41,081 bases of DNA, taken from positions 1 to 41,081 of the forward strand of contig JAFUVU010000023.1 of the NCBI GenBank assembly GCA_017477465.1. The letters are read 5' to 3'. Shown here in pieces: positions 1 to 8,493 of the stretch; position 1 is the first letter of the stretch, and each line of letters opens with the position of its first letter. A program made the translations under genes and the position numbers. The stretch is from Bacteroidales bacterium (GTDB taxonomy: Bacteria > Bacteroidota > Bacteroidia > Bacteroidales > UBA932). Under the pieces are notes generated by a model. The model saw nothing but the letters and a program-made list of their open reading frames with translations. It did no database searches and had not been told where the DNA came from.

Positions 1-79
1 ATTTTGGGACACCAAGCCCGTTAAACATTATACTATTACGGCGCGCCGGATGGCGACGACCGCTCGCCAACAAAGATAA
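1..79 (+). CDS. possible C-terminal end of an upstream gene (partial)
   Basis: A frame beginning at base 2 stays open for 25 codons and stops at TAA 77-79. The peptide ends in a basic stretch (ARRMATTARQQR). It sits upstream of, and in the same direction as, the MMPL operon, so it could be the tail of a preceding gene of the same cluster. There is too little sequence to assign a family, and a chance open frame is a real alternative. Confidence 0.3.
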   Translation, partial: FWDTKPVKHYTITARRMATTARQQR

Positions 80-131
80 GATAGCGGTCTTGATTTTTAT
101 ATAAACTGGCCTATAATCGCCAGATTTTATA

Positions 132-139
132 TAAATTTG
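132..139 (+). promoter_or_regulatory. putative -7 promoter element TAAATTTG
   Basis: TAAATTTG matches the Bacteroidota -7 consensus TAnnTTTG and would start transcription about 13 bases before the GTG at 159. No clear TTG is present at the -33 position. The element is the right half of an imperfect direct repeat: bases 92-109 (GATTTTTATATAAACTGG) resemble 123-139 (GATTTTATATAAATTTG). Between them lies a small dyad, CTGGC (106-110) and GCCAG (118-122). Confidence 0.5.
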
Positions 140-158
140 TTATTTATAGGGAAATGCC

Positions 159-3100
159 GTGAAAAAGCTCGTTCTCCATATTTACGACTGGCTGTCATCG
201 CATAAAAGCGTGGCCGTGGCCATTGTGCTTTTTCTGTCGGCATTAAGCCTTGTCAGCGCACTGCGCCTGCATCTTCAGGAAGACATATCGGCCTTTCTGC
301 CTAAGGAGCAAAGGGAAAGCCTGGAGAAGGCAAAAGGGCAGGAGAGATTTGCAGTTTTCTTCACCGGCGGCAGCCTGGACGACAAGTTGGACGCAATGTA
401 CGCGTTTCAGGATAATTGGAACGCCGCCTGTCCCGATATTCCCATCGAAGCATCGGCCGATAATCAGGATGTCCAGGAGGTGTTTCAATTCGTCTCGTCC
501 AATTGGCCTTATTTCCTGAATGAAGGGGATTATGCCCGCATGGACTCGCTGCTTGCCCAGCCGGGATATATTCCGGCGCGGCTTTCGCAAATCAAAGAGG
601 CTTTATACACCGGCAATTCTATCCAGACGCGCTGGTTCAGGTCGGATCCTCTGAATCTGTTCAGCCCTGTTCTGATGCGTCTTCAGCAGGCAAGGGGAGA
701 CAGCAAAATCGAAGAAGGCTGCCTATTCACTTCCGACTCCAAAACCGGGATAATATTTTTCGACTCTCCCTACGGCGGCAGCGAAAGTGCCAACAACTCC
801 TCCCTTGTATCGGCACTTAAAGATGTGAAAGAGGCAACTGCGGCCGATTTTCCTTCTGTGACAATCACTTCTACCGGAGGACCGGAAGTGGCGGCGGAAA
901 ATGCCTCCAGAATCAAGAAGGACTCGCTTTTCGCCCTTATCATTGCCGCGCTTTTGATAGGCCTTATCCTCTGGCTCAGCTACAAACGTATTGCCGATGT
1001 CCTCTGGATTTTCATTTCCATCGCGGCCGGCGCTCTCTTTGCCCTGGGCCTCATAGCCTGCTTCAAGACTTCCGTGAGCCTTATTGTCCTTGGAATAGGA
1101 TGCAGCGTTATCGGCATTGCTGTCAATTATCCTCTGCACTATGTTGACCATCTTAAATATCAGCAGGACAAGAGGAAAGCTCTGGCGGAGCAGGTAAATC
1201 CGCTCCTTGTCGGCAATATCACCACCGTGGGCACCTTCCTGGGTCTTCTGCTTCTCAAGGCCGATGCTTTGCATGATTTCGGCTTTATCGGCGCCATGAT
1301 GCTTGTCGGGACCATCGCCTTCGTACTCTTCTTCCTGCCCGTTTTTGTGCCGGCAGCCAAAGGGCCGCGCAAGGTTCTCAAGTTGGACCTGGACCGCTTC
1401 ATCAGAACAACGCCTACCTTCCGCAGCTGGTTCTTTATGGCGTTCCTACTTCTGACGGTCTTCTTCATGATAGGCGGAAAAAGAGTAAGCTTCGACTCCA
1501 ACCTCCACAATATCAATTATATGACGCAGGAGCAAGAGGCCGGCTTCGCAATCCTTGAAAGCATGAGGGCCGATGCATCGGCATTTCCGCTTCCTTCGGA
1601 GGAGCAGCAGACGCAGCGCCTGCAGCAGTGGACGGAATTCTGGAGCAGCCATTCCGGCGTTAAAGCGGAACTTGCCCAAGCTGCGCTTGACAAAGGCTTC
1701 ACGGCCAATTCTTTCCAGCCTTTTTACGATATGCTGGAGGCTGAATGGAAGCCAGTGCCGCATGCTTATTTCGCAGCTGTGGATTTTGCTCCGGAGCGTG
1801 GCACTTCCGACGTTCTTGTCGAAGCACTCTCCAGCGATTTCAACACCATCGGCCTGCTTTGTTCCATTATCGTGTTTGTTTTCCTGTGGCTCAGCTTCGG
1901 CTCCCTTGAACTCAGCCTCATCAGTTTCCTGCCCCTTGCGGTCAGCTGGATCTGGATTCAGGGAATCATGGGCTGGACGGGGCTGCAGTTCAATATCGTG
2001 AATATAATTCTGGCCACCTTCATCTTCGGCATGGGCGATGATTACAGCATCTTCATAACCGAAGGTCTGCTGTACGAAAGGGCCACAGGAAAGAAGATTC
2101 TGCATTCGTACAAGAACGCCGTCATGCTAAGTGCCATTATCATGTTCATCGGCATTGGCGTGCTTGTATTTGCCCGTCACCCTGCCATGCGCTCCCTGGG
2201 GCTTGTCACTATCCTGGGCATGGCAACAGTAGTGATGATGGCCTACTATCTGCCGCCCATTGTTTTCCGTTGGCTTACCACAAAACATGGAAAAGCGCGC
2301 AAGGCTCCAATATCCCTCGGCTCAGGACTCCGCACCGTGTATATATCGCTGATGATGGGCCTGTGCATGACTTTGCTGTCCCTGCTGTCTTTGTTCATCC
2401 CCAAAGGAGCCGCCTTCAACCGCATTATCCATACGGTGGCTTCCTGGGCCATCAGGCTTGTCCCGGGATGCAAGTACACCTTGCATAACCCTCATGGGGA
2501 AGACTTCTCCAAACCGGCCGTCTATATCTGCAATCACCAGAGCCATCTGGACGTCCTTGCCCTATTGGCCCTGCATCCCAAGCTCATTTTCATGACCAAT
2601 GACTGGGTGTGGAAGTTCCCTCTCTATGGGGCGGTTATAAGAAAAGCAGGCTTTTTCCCGGCCTCGATGGGCCTTTCCGAATGCCATGCCCATGTAAAGA
2701 AAATGCTGGGGCAGGGTTACTCCCTGGCTATTTTCCCCGAAGGAACGCGCAGCCTTGACGGCAAAATCCAGCGCTTCCACCGCGGCGCTTTCCTCACTGC
2801 CCGCGAGCTTGGTCTGGACGTCCTGCCTCTTTGCATACACGGTTTCAATTATGCGCTCCCCAAACATGACTTTCTCCTTCGCCGAGCGGGTCTTTCCATG
2901 GAAGTCGGCAAGCGCATAACATTAGATCAAAGTGCCGATATCGCCGCAGTCACAAAGCAGATTCGGCATCACTATGTGGATTGGTATGCGTCTATTCAGA
3001 AGCAGCGCGAAAATGCAGCATACTGCGCTCCTCTGGTGCGTCTTCGCTATCTATACCGCGGACATGACGCCTTGCTGGAATGCCGAAGGTTCCTGAAGCC

Positions 3101-3338
3101 ATCAGTATATGAGCAGATAGATGCGCTGCAGGGGGATGAAATAGTCATCGGCAATGCCGGCTGCGGTGTGTTCGCCCTGCTTGCTGCTCTGACTCACCCC
3201 GACATGCAAATAACAGCATACGAAGAAAATGAAGATTTGTACCTGACAGCCATTCATCAGGAACTTCGTCCGAATAACCTAAAATTTGTAAACGCACCTG
3301 CTCCTGACAGTGCAGGACCTAAGCCTATAGTATTATGA
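159..3338 (+). CDS. MMPL/RND-family lipid exporter fused to a PlsC-like acyltransferase
   Basis: This 1059-residue inner-membrane fusion starts at GTG 159. Residues 1-710 have RND/MMPL architecture: a first membrane helix at about 17-38, a periplasmic loop, a helix bundle at about 257-400, another helix near 422, a second loop, and a bundle at about 578-710 containing the FGMGDDYSIF signature. After a helix near 730-750 comes a 1-acylglycerol-3-phosphate-type acyltransferase domain with NHQSHLD (about 791-797) and FPEGTR (about 858-863). The last 60 residues look like the start of a Rossmann fold (VIGNAGCG, about 996). Such fusions are known from Bacteroidota aryl-polyene and flexirubin-type clusters, where they are thought to move or anchor the lipid pigment. 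It overlaps the next gene by 4 bases (ATGA), so translation is probably coupled. The substrate is inferred from family and neighbours. Confidence 0.88.
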   Translation: MKKLVLHIYDWLSSHKSVAVAIVLFLSALSLVSALRLHLQEDISAFLPKEQRESLEKAKGQERFAVFFTGGSLDDKLDAMYAFQDNWNAACPDIPIEASADNQDVQEVFQFVSSNWPYFLNEGDYARMDSLLAQPGYIPARLSQIKEALYTGNSIQTRWFRSDPLNLFSPVLMRLQQARGDSKIEEGCLFTSDSKTGIIFFDSPYGGSESANNSSLVSALKDVKEATAADFPSVTITSTGGPEVAAENASRIKKDSLFALIIAALLIGLILWLSYKRIADVLWIFISIAAGALFALGLIACFKTSVSLIVLGIGCSVIGIAVNYPLHYVDHLKYQQDKRKALAEQVNPLLVGNITTVGTFLGLLLLKADALHDFGFIGAMMLVGTIAFVLFFLPVFVPAAKGPRKVLKLDLDRFIRTTPTFRSWFFMAFLLLTVFFMIGGKRVSFDSNLHNINYMTQEQEAGFAILESMRADASAFPLPSEEQQTQRLQQWTEFWSSHSGVKAELAQAALDKGFTANSFQPFYDMLEAEWKPVPHAYFAAVDFAPERGTSDVLVEALSSDFNTIGLLCSIIVFVFLWLSFGSLELSLISFLPLAVSWIWIQGIMGWTGLQFNIVNIILATFIFGMGDDYSIFITEGLLYERATGKKILHSYKNAVMLSAIIMFIGIGVLVFARHPAMRSLGLVTILGMATVVMMAYYLPPIVFRWLTTKHGKARKAPISLGSGLRTVYISLMMGLCMTLLSLLSLFIPKGAAFNRIIHTVASWAIRLVPGCKYTLHNPHGEDFSKPAVYICNHQSHLDVLALLALHPKLIFMTNDWVWKFPLYGAVIRKAGFFPASMGLSECHAHVKKMLGQGYSLAIFPEGTRSLDGKIQRFHRGAFLTARELGLDVLPLCIHGFNYALPKHDFLLRRAGLSMEVGKRITLDQSADIAAVTKQIRHHYVDWYASIQKQRENAAYCAPLVRLRYLYRGHDALLECRRFLKPSVYEQIDALQGDEIVIGNAGCGVFALLAALTHPDMQITAYEENEDLYLTAIHQELRPNNLKFVNAPAPDSAGPKPIVL

Positions 3339-4198
3339 AGCGTATTCTTATTGCCGTTTTGCTGCTGATTTTCACGACAGCCGGCGCCCAGCAAAAAATC
3401 TGGGAAGGCACCTCATGCCGTGTCAAACACGCCACCCTTACCGCTTACATGCCGCAAGCGACACCACGTGCGGCCATAATCATTTGTCCAGGCGGCAGTT
3501 ACCACTGGCTTGACAAAGATGCGGAAGGCTCCAGAGTAGCAGAGTGGCTGGCATCGGAAGGCTATGCCGCATACGTTCTGAAGTATCGCGTAGCCGGCAA
3601 GGTGGAATATGTGGCCAAATACCGCACGGTTTTCCGTGGAAACCGCCATCCGGATATGATCTGCGACCTTCAGCGTGCAATCCAGTTAGTCAAGCAGCAG
3701 TACGACGGTCCAGTGGGCGTAATGGGCTTTTCGGCAGGCGGCCACTTGGCCACAATGTCGGGCGAATTCTTCGATTCCAATTTCCTCAAACGCTACGATA
3801 TAGTGCCGGAAGTATCGCTTAGACCGGACTTTGTGGCTGCTATTTATCCGGTGGTCACCTTGTCGGATGAGCGTTACGTCCACAAGCGTTCCCGCCTTGG
3901 CGTTCTTGGCGAGCGTTCAGTAAAGAAACAGGTCCTCCGGGACTCTCTATCTACAGAAAAACACGTAAGGACCGACATGCCGCCGGTATTTCTGCTCAAT
4001 TGTGTCGATGATCCCATAGTTGATTACCACAATTCCATGCTTCTGGATTCGGCCCTCAGGTATCATCATGTCCCGCATAGCTATGTGCAATTCGCTACAG
4101 GCGGCCACGGCTTTGGAGCAGACCCCGAGAAGATGAATGAGGAAACTCTCACTTGGCAAAAACAATTCATTGACTGGATGCGTTCCATGTCATTCTGA
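3335..4198 (+). CDS. secreted alpha/beta hydrolase (esterase/lipase family)
   Basis: This 287-residue protein begins with a Sec-type signal peptide (cleavage probably near residue 18, after TTAGA), which points to the periplasm. The alpha/beta hydrolase fold is shown by an oxyanion-type segment (CPGGSYHW, about 50-57), the nucleophile elbow GFSAGG (Ser near 132), an Asp in the VDDPIVD segment near 222 and a His in GGHGFG near 258. The spacing matches the BD-FAE/acetylxylan-esterase-like group. Its ATG overlaps the stop of the exporter gene and it lies 2 bases before the ligase gene, so it belongs to the same operon. It may cleave or transfer an ester in the exported lipid, but it could equally be a carbohydrate esterase; the substrate cannot be read from the sequence. 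Confidence 0.85.
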   Translation: MKRILIAVLLLIFTTAGAQQKIWEGTSCRVKHATLTAYMPQATPRAAIIICPGGSYHWLDKDAEGSRVAEWLASEGYAAYVLKYRVAGKVEYVAKYRTVFRGNRHPDMICDLQRAIQLVKQQYDGPVGVMGFSAGGHLATMSGEFFDSNFLKRYDIVPEVSLRPDFVAAIYPVVTLSDERYVHKRSRLGVLGERSVKKQVLRDSLSTEKHVRTDMPPVFLLNCVDDPIVDYHNSMLLDSALRYHHVPHSYVQFATGGHGFGADPEKMNEETLTWQKQFIDWMRSMSF

Positions 4199-4200
4199 TT

Positions 4201-5496
4201 ATGGATATAGAATTTAGAAAACCCGAAGAGATCAAAGCCTTTCAGGAAGGCTTGCTGCATGAAGCCCTGCAGTACCTGGCTTCAAATTCCCGCTATTATC
4301 AGCGGATGTTTGAAAAATATCATATCGACATATCAAAGATACAGACGATAGAAGACCTGCAGAAGATTCCTTTCACGGAGAAAAAAGACCTGCAGCTTTT
4401 CAACGATGAGTTCCTCTGCTGCCCGAAGGAGAAGATAGTGGACTATGTAACCACCTCCGGCACTTTGGGCGACCCCGTCACCTTCGGCTGTACGGAAAAG
4501 GACCTGCAGCGCCTTGCTTACAACGAAAAGAAAAGCTTCGCCTGCGCCGGCGTGAAGCCCGGGGACATAGTTCAGCTGATGACCACCATCGACAAGCGTT
4601 TCATGGCCGGCCTGGCTTATTTCCTTGGCATCCGCGAACTTGGCGCCAGCATCATCCGCGTCGGCAATGGCATCCCCGAGCTTCAATGGGATACGATTCA
4701 GCGCCTGAAGCCCGACACAATCATGTGTGTCCCGTCCTTCATTCTGCGCCTCATCCAATATGCCGAGGAGCACGGAATCGATTACAAGAATTCATCGATA
4801 CGCAGGATAATCGGCATAGGTGAAGGCCTCCGGGAGCAGGATTTCTCGCTAAATCTTCTGGGAAGACGCATCAAGGAAAAATGGGATGTGGATCTGTTTG
4901 CCACATACAGTTCAACGGAGATGGGTGCCACTTTCTCCGAATGCCCATACGGCTGCGGCGGACATGTGCATCCGGAACTTATCATAGTCGAGATAATCGG
5001 CGAAGACGATCTCCCGGTGCCCGACGGAGAGGTAGGAGAGATAGTCGTTACCACCCTCGGCGTAGAAGGCATGCCCCTTCTTCGTTTCCGCACAGGCGAT
5101 ATGGCCGCAAAGATCACCGAGCAGTGCAAATGTGGCCGATACAGCTACAGGCTTACCCCGCTCGTGGGCCGCAAGAACAATATGATCAAGCTCAAGGGCA
5201 CAACTTTGTATCCTCCGGCAGTAAACGATGTGCTGGACAATACGCCTTATGTAGAGAATTATGTCGTTATTGTCCAGGACAGCGACGCCGGCACCGACGA
5301 TGTGCTGGTAAAGCTCGGCCTCAAGTATCAGCCCGATTTCGACCCGGTCAAAGACTTGAAGGACCGCTTCCGTTCGCGTATCCGGGTGGCGCCTCGCATA
5401 GAGGTGTATCCAGTGCCGGAGATTGCTGCGATAAACCACCCGGCTAAAAGTCGTAAGCCAGTCAAATTCATAGATTTACGAGAAAAGCATGTTTGA
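4201..5496 (+). CDS. PaaK-like adenylate-forming ligase (phenylacetate-CoA ligase family)
   Basis: This 431-residue cytoplasmic enzyme belongs to the ANL superfamily, PaaK branch. The phosphate-binding loop is TTSGTLGDPVTFG (about 83-95). The adenylation core has YSSTEMG (about 236-242) and LRFRTGDM near 298, and the C-terminal subdomain has the PaaK-like segment LVGRKNNMIKLKGTTLYPP. The family activates aromatic carboxylic acids as acyl-AMP and passes them to CoA or a carrier protein. PaaK-like ligases occur in aryl-polyene and dialkylresorcinol clusters, which fits the MMPL-acyltransferase fusion upstream. It starts 2 bases after the hydrolase stop and overlaps the next gene by 8 bases. Family assignment is firm; an aromatic substrate is inferred. 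Confidence 0.9.
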   Translation: MDIEFRKPEEIKAFQEGLLHEALQYLASNSRYYQRMFEKYHIDISKIQTIEDLQKIPFTEKKDLQLFNDEFLCCPKEKIVDYVTTSGTLGDPVTFGCTEKDLQRLAYNEKKSFACAGVKPGDIVQLMTTIDKRFMAGLAYFLGIRELGASIIRVGNGIPELQWDTIQRLKPDTIMCVPSFILRLIQYAEEHGIDYKNSSIRRIIGIGEGLREQDFSLNLLGRRIKEKWDVDLFATYSSTEMGATFSECPYGCGGHVHPELIIVEIIGEDDLPVPDGEVGEIVVTTLGVEGMPLLRFRTGDMAAKITEQCKCGRYSYRLTPLVGRKNNMIKLKGTTLYPPAVNDVLDNTPYVENYVVIVQDSDAGTDDVLVKLGLKYQPDFDPVKDLKDRFRSRIRVAPRIEVYPVPEIAAINHPAKSRKPVKFIDLREKHV

Positions 5497-6595
5497 CGAT
5501 ATACGCCCATACAACAACAGTGAGATACCTGCCGCAATGCAGCGCCTCGTGGGAGACAAGTATTTCCCGCTGGTCTGCGACTATCTCTTTCCCGGACGTC
5601 CCGTGACAGAGGTAGCGGCGCTGCTTGGCAGTTGCCGTACGGTGGATGATTTCCAACATCGTTTCATGTACGATGCCATTTATGCCGTGGCCCGTCGTAC
5701 AACTGACGGCCTCAGCGTGTCCGGCATGGAAAGGCTTGATCCTGAAAAGAATTACCTTTTCGTCAGCAATCACCGGGACATTATGCTGGATGCGGCATTC
5801 TTGCAGGTTCTGCTGCTTGATGCCGGGCGCAAAACATCGGAAATAACCTTTGGCGCAAACCTTATGCACGGGCAGATGGTGATCGATGTAGGGAAGAGCA
5901 ACAAAATGTTCCGCATCGAGCGTCCGGGAACTGTTACATCGGCCCGCGACTTTTTGCTGAAGTCGCAATATACCTCTGAGTATATTCGCTACTGCATCCT
6001 GCAAAAGGGCGAAAGCGTCTGGATTGCGCAGCGTAACGGGCGCACCAAGGACGGCTACGACGTCACGGACCAAGGAGTCATCAAAATGTTCGGCCTAAGC
6101 GGTGGCTCAGACAAAATACAAGCTCTGTCGGAGCTCAATATCGCTCCGCTTTCCATTTCTTACGAATGGGAGCCCTGCGATGAGCTTAAAGCCCTGGAAT
6201 TATATGCCACATCTTCGGGAAAACCCTATATCAAAAAGCCGGGCGAGGATTTCAACAGCATAATGACCGGCATCACGCAGCCAAAGGGACGCGTACACCT
6301 GAACGTGTGCCAACCGCTTTCAGCTGAGGAGTTTGAGCCCCTGCGCGGCCTTCCCGTCAGCGCATTCAACCGCGAAGTTGCCGCCATCATTGACAAACGC
6401 ATCAGGCAAGCGTATCGGCTTTATCCGAACAACTATATTGCGGCCGATATTCTAAGCGGGAAACGTACGCACAGCTATACCGATCAGGAAAAAGAAACCT
6501 TCATAAACCACATTGACGGTATAACAAAAGAATACCCCGAAGAGCTTCGGGATATTCTGCTTCGCATTTATGCAAATCCGGTTCTGAAGGTTTAG
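5489..6595 (+). CDS. glycerophospholipid-type acyltransferase (PlsB/PlsC superfamily)
   Basis: This 368-residue protein has the superfamily motif in the Bacteroidota form SNHRDIMLDAAF (about 92-103), a basic patch around FRIERPG (about 142-148) and the third motif as WIAQRNGRTKDG (about 173-184). Members transfer acyl chains from acyl-ACP or acyl-CoA to hydroxyl groups. It is the last gene of the plus-strand operon, overlapping the ligase gene by 8 bases. Its TAG (6593-6595) overlaps the TAA of the convergent nucleoside kinase gene, so no room is left for a terminator between the two operons. Together with the acyltransferase domain of the exporter it gives this operon two acyl-transfer activities. 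The acceptor is unknown. Confidence 0.82.
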   Translation: MFDDIRPYNNSEIPAAMQRLVGDKYFPLVCDYLFPGRPVTEVAALLGSCRTVDDFQHRFMYDAIYAVARRTTDGLSVSGMERLDPEKNYLFVSNHRDIMLDAAFLQVLLLDAGRKTSEITFGANLMHGQMVIDVGKSNKMFRIERPGTVTSARDFLLKSQYTSEYIRYCILQKGESVWIAQRNGRTKDGYDVTDQGVIKMFGLSGGSDKIQALSELNIAPLSISYEWEPCDELKALELYATSSGKPYIKKPGEDFNSIMTGITQPKGRVHLNVCQPLSAEEFEPLRGLPVSAFNREVAAIIDKRIRQAYRLYPNNYIAADILSGKRTHSYTDQEKETFINHIDGITKEYPEELRDILLRIYANPVLKV

Positions 6596-8247
6596 CCGCC
6601 GATGAATTCCCGCAGCAGCGATGTGGCGGGAATTTCTTTATCCGGCACCGGCGTAAAGTAGTGGATGAACTTGAGAAGACGGTGTGCCTCTGCGTATTCT
6701 GCGCTGTTCTGAGGAACGCTGCGGAGGATTGGCTCAGCGTGGTTTTTCAGCACGGCGAATTCAATAAGGTAGGCACTGTTGAACATGACGTCGGCAGTCT
6801 CCTGGAAGGGATAAATCCATTTTTGCTCCGCATCCAGCACATTCTGCCAATTGGAGATTGATTCCCTGGCCGAGAACGCGCCTTTGTTATAGTCGCGTAC
6901 TATTCGGCGCAGGAGGCGGTTGTCGCTTGTGGGAATCATGTTGTGGTCGTCAAGAAGGGTACCGGTAAGAGTGTTGATGAAAATCTTGAATTTGGCGCTG
7001 TCGGGGATATCGGCAGTAAGCGCGGGATTCAAGGCATGGATACCTTCAATCAGAAGGATGGTGCCGGGGCCCAGCTGGATTGTCTTCCCGTTGTATTCGC
7101 GAAGGCCTGTGACAAAGTTGTATTCCGGGACCGAGACCTGCTCGCCAGCGATGAGCTTCATGATATCGTTTTCCATGAGGGCGTGATCGACGGTGTCGAA
7201 GTTGTCGAAATCGTACGATCCGTCCGGGAATTTAGGCGTGTCAACCCTGTTTACAAAGTAGTCGTCGGTGCTCATCGACATGGGCTTGAGACCGCAGGCC
7301 TTGAGCTGGATGGACAGGCGTTTGCAGAAGGTTGTTTTACCCGATGAAGAAGGTCCCGTGATGAGGACAACTTTGAGGGGATTTTCGCATCGGCAGCGAC
7401 GGTCGATTTCTTCGGCAATCTGGACTATCTTCTTCTCCTGGAGGGCTTCGGCTATCTGGATGAGCTCGCTTGCGCGGCCGTTAAGGAAGGCTTCATTTAC
7501 GTCTCCTACTGTGCTCAGGCCCATGATTATGTTCCACCGAAGAGCCTCTTTGAACATCTCGAATGTCTTGGGCTGGTCTTCGAAGGGACATACTTTTGAA
7601 GGGTCTTCGCGTGAAGGAACCTGAAGAAGGAAGCCGTCGTGATAGGGGAGGATGCCCCATACTTTCAGATAGCCAGTCGAAGGGACCAGCTTGCCGTAAA
7701 AGTAGTCGGCAGTTTCGCCGAGGGTGTAATAATCTGTGTAGGCTTCGCCGCTGGTTTCAAGCAGGCGCACCTTGTCTTCGAAACCCGCTTTGCGGAATTC
7801 CTTGATAGCGCGGTCGGTCTGAACGTCATAGCGGTGGAAGGGCATGTCCTTCTCCACCAGAAGTCTCATCCTCTCTTCCAAAAGTTTGAGATCCTCGGTT
7901 GTGAGTTCGCTGTCATCGGCCTTCCTTAAGTGGCAGAAATAGCCGTGGGAGATCGGATGCTCGGTGTAGAGCTTGCTGCCGGGGAAGACGTCGGATGCCG
8001 CTTTGTAAACAAGGAAATACAAAGAACGGCAATAGACGCGCATGCCGCTTGGCTCACGCACATCGATAAACTCGATGTCCTTGTTCTGATAGACCTTGAA
8101 TTTCAGGCCTTGCGATACGTTGTTTACCTTTGCAGAGACAATCGGGTAGGGCGTTTTGCAGTCGAATTCTGAGAGCATCTGGACAAGAGACGTCCCTTCC
8201 GGAAAACGTTTTGTCTCCTTGGTATTTTTGCAATAGACCTGAACCAT
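6592..8247 (-). CDS. nucleoside kinase (uridine-kinase-like) with N-terminal TGS and ThrRS-type SAD domains
   Basis: This 551-residue protein starts with a TGS domain (about 1-60) and a threonyl/alanyl-tRNA-synthetase second additional domain including HPISHGYFCHL (about 98-108). From about 285 onward it is a P-loop kinase of the phosphoribulokinase/uridine kinase family, with Walker A GPSSSGKTT (about 298-306), a DDY segment (about 331) and SYDFDNFDTVDH shortly after. The composite architecture is known in Bacteroidota and Thermotoga nucleoside kinases, which phosphorylate pyrimidine or related nucleosides. It is the last gene of a seven-gene minus-strand operon, 6 bases after acpP. Its connection with lipid genes is not explained by sequence and may be only co-transcription. 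Confidence 0.85.
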   Translation of the reverse strand: MVQVYCKNTKETKRFPEGTSLVQMLSEFDCKTPYPIVSAKVNNVSQGLKFKVYQNKDIEFIDVREPSGMRVYCRSLYFLVYKAASDVFPGSKLYTEHPISHGYFCHLRKADDSELTTEDLKLLEERMRLLVEKDMPFHRYDVQTDRAIKEFRKAGFEDKVRLLETSGEAYTDYYTLGETADYFYGKLVPSTGYLKVWGILPYHDGFLLQVPSREDPSKVCPFEDQPKTFEMFKEALRWNIIMGLSTVGDVNEAFLNGRASELIQIAEALQEKKIVQIAEEIDRRCRCENPLKVVLITGPSSSGKTTFCKRLSIQLKACGLKPMSMSTDDYFVNRVDTPKFPDGSYDFDNFDTVDHALMENDIMKLIAGEQVSVPEYNFVTGLREYNGKTIQLGPGTILLIEGIHALNPALTADIPDSAKFKIFINTLTGTLLDDHNMIPTSDNRLLRRIVRDYNKGAFSARESISNWQNVLDAEQKWIYPFQETADVMFNSAYLIEFAVLKNHAEPILRSVPQNSAEYAEAHRLLKFIHYFTPVPDKEIPATSLLREFIGG

Positions 8248-8253
8248 AGTATA

Positions 8254-8487
8254 TTAGAGATTTATTTCTTGTTTTTCAAGGTAAGCTACAACGTCGGCCA
8301 CTGTTTCGAATTTGGCCAGGGCCTGATCCGGAATCACAATCCCGTACTGGTCTTCGATACGCATCAGGAGCTGAAGGATGTCCAGCGAGTCGGCACCCAG
8401 GTCTTTTTTTATAAGAGACTGAGGAGTGATTTTGGCAGGATCCAGACGGAGCTGTTTTGCCAGGATGGTTTGTACTTTTTTAAACAT
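8254..8487 (-). CDS. acpP: acyl carrier protein
   Basis: This 77-residue acidic protein has the phosphopantetheine attachment site DLGADSLDILQ (Ser near 39), which matches the ACP consensus DSL. It follows plsX by 6 bases and precedes the nucleoside kinase by 6 bases. The placement pairs it with PlsX, which consumes or forms acyl-ACP. Whether it is the housekeeping fatty-acid-synthesis carrier or a dedicated second copy cannot be decided from this window; no fabF, fabH or fabG gene is present here, which favours a dedicated copy. Confidence 0.93.
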   Translation of the reverse strand: MFKKVQTILAKQLRLDPAKITPQSLIKKDLGADSLDILQLLMRIEDQYGIVIPDQALAKFETVADVVAYLEKQEINL

Positions 8488-8493
8488 GGTATT

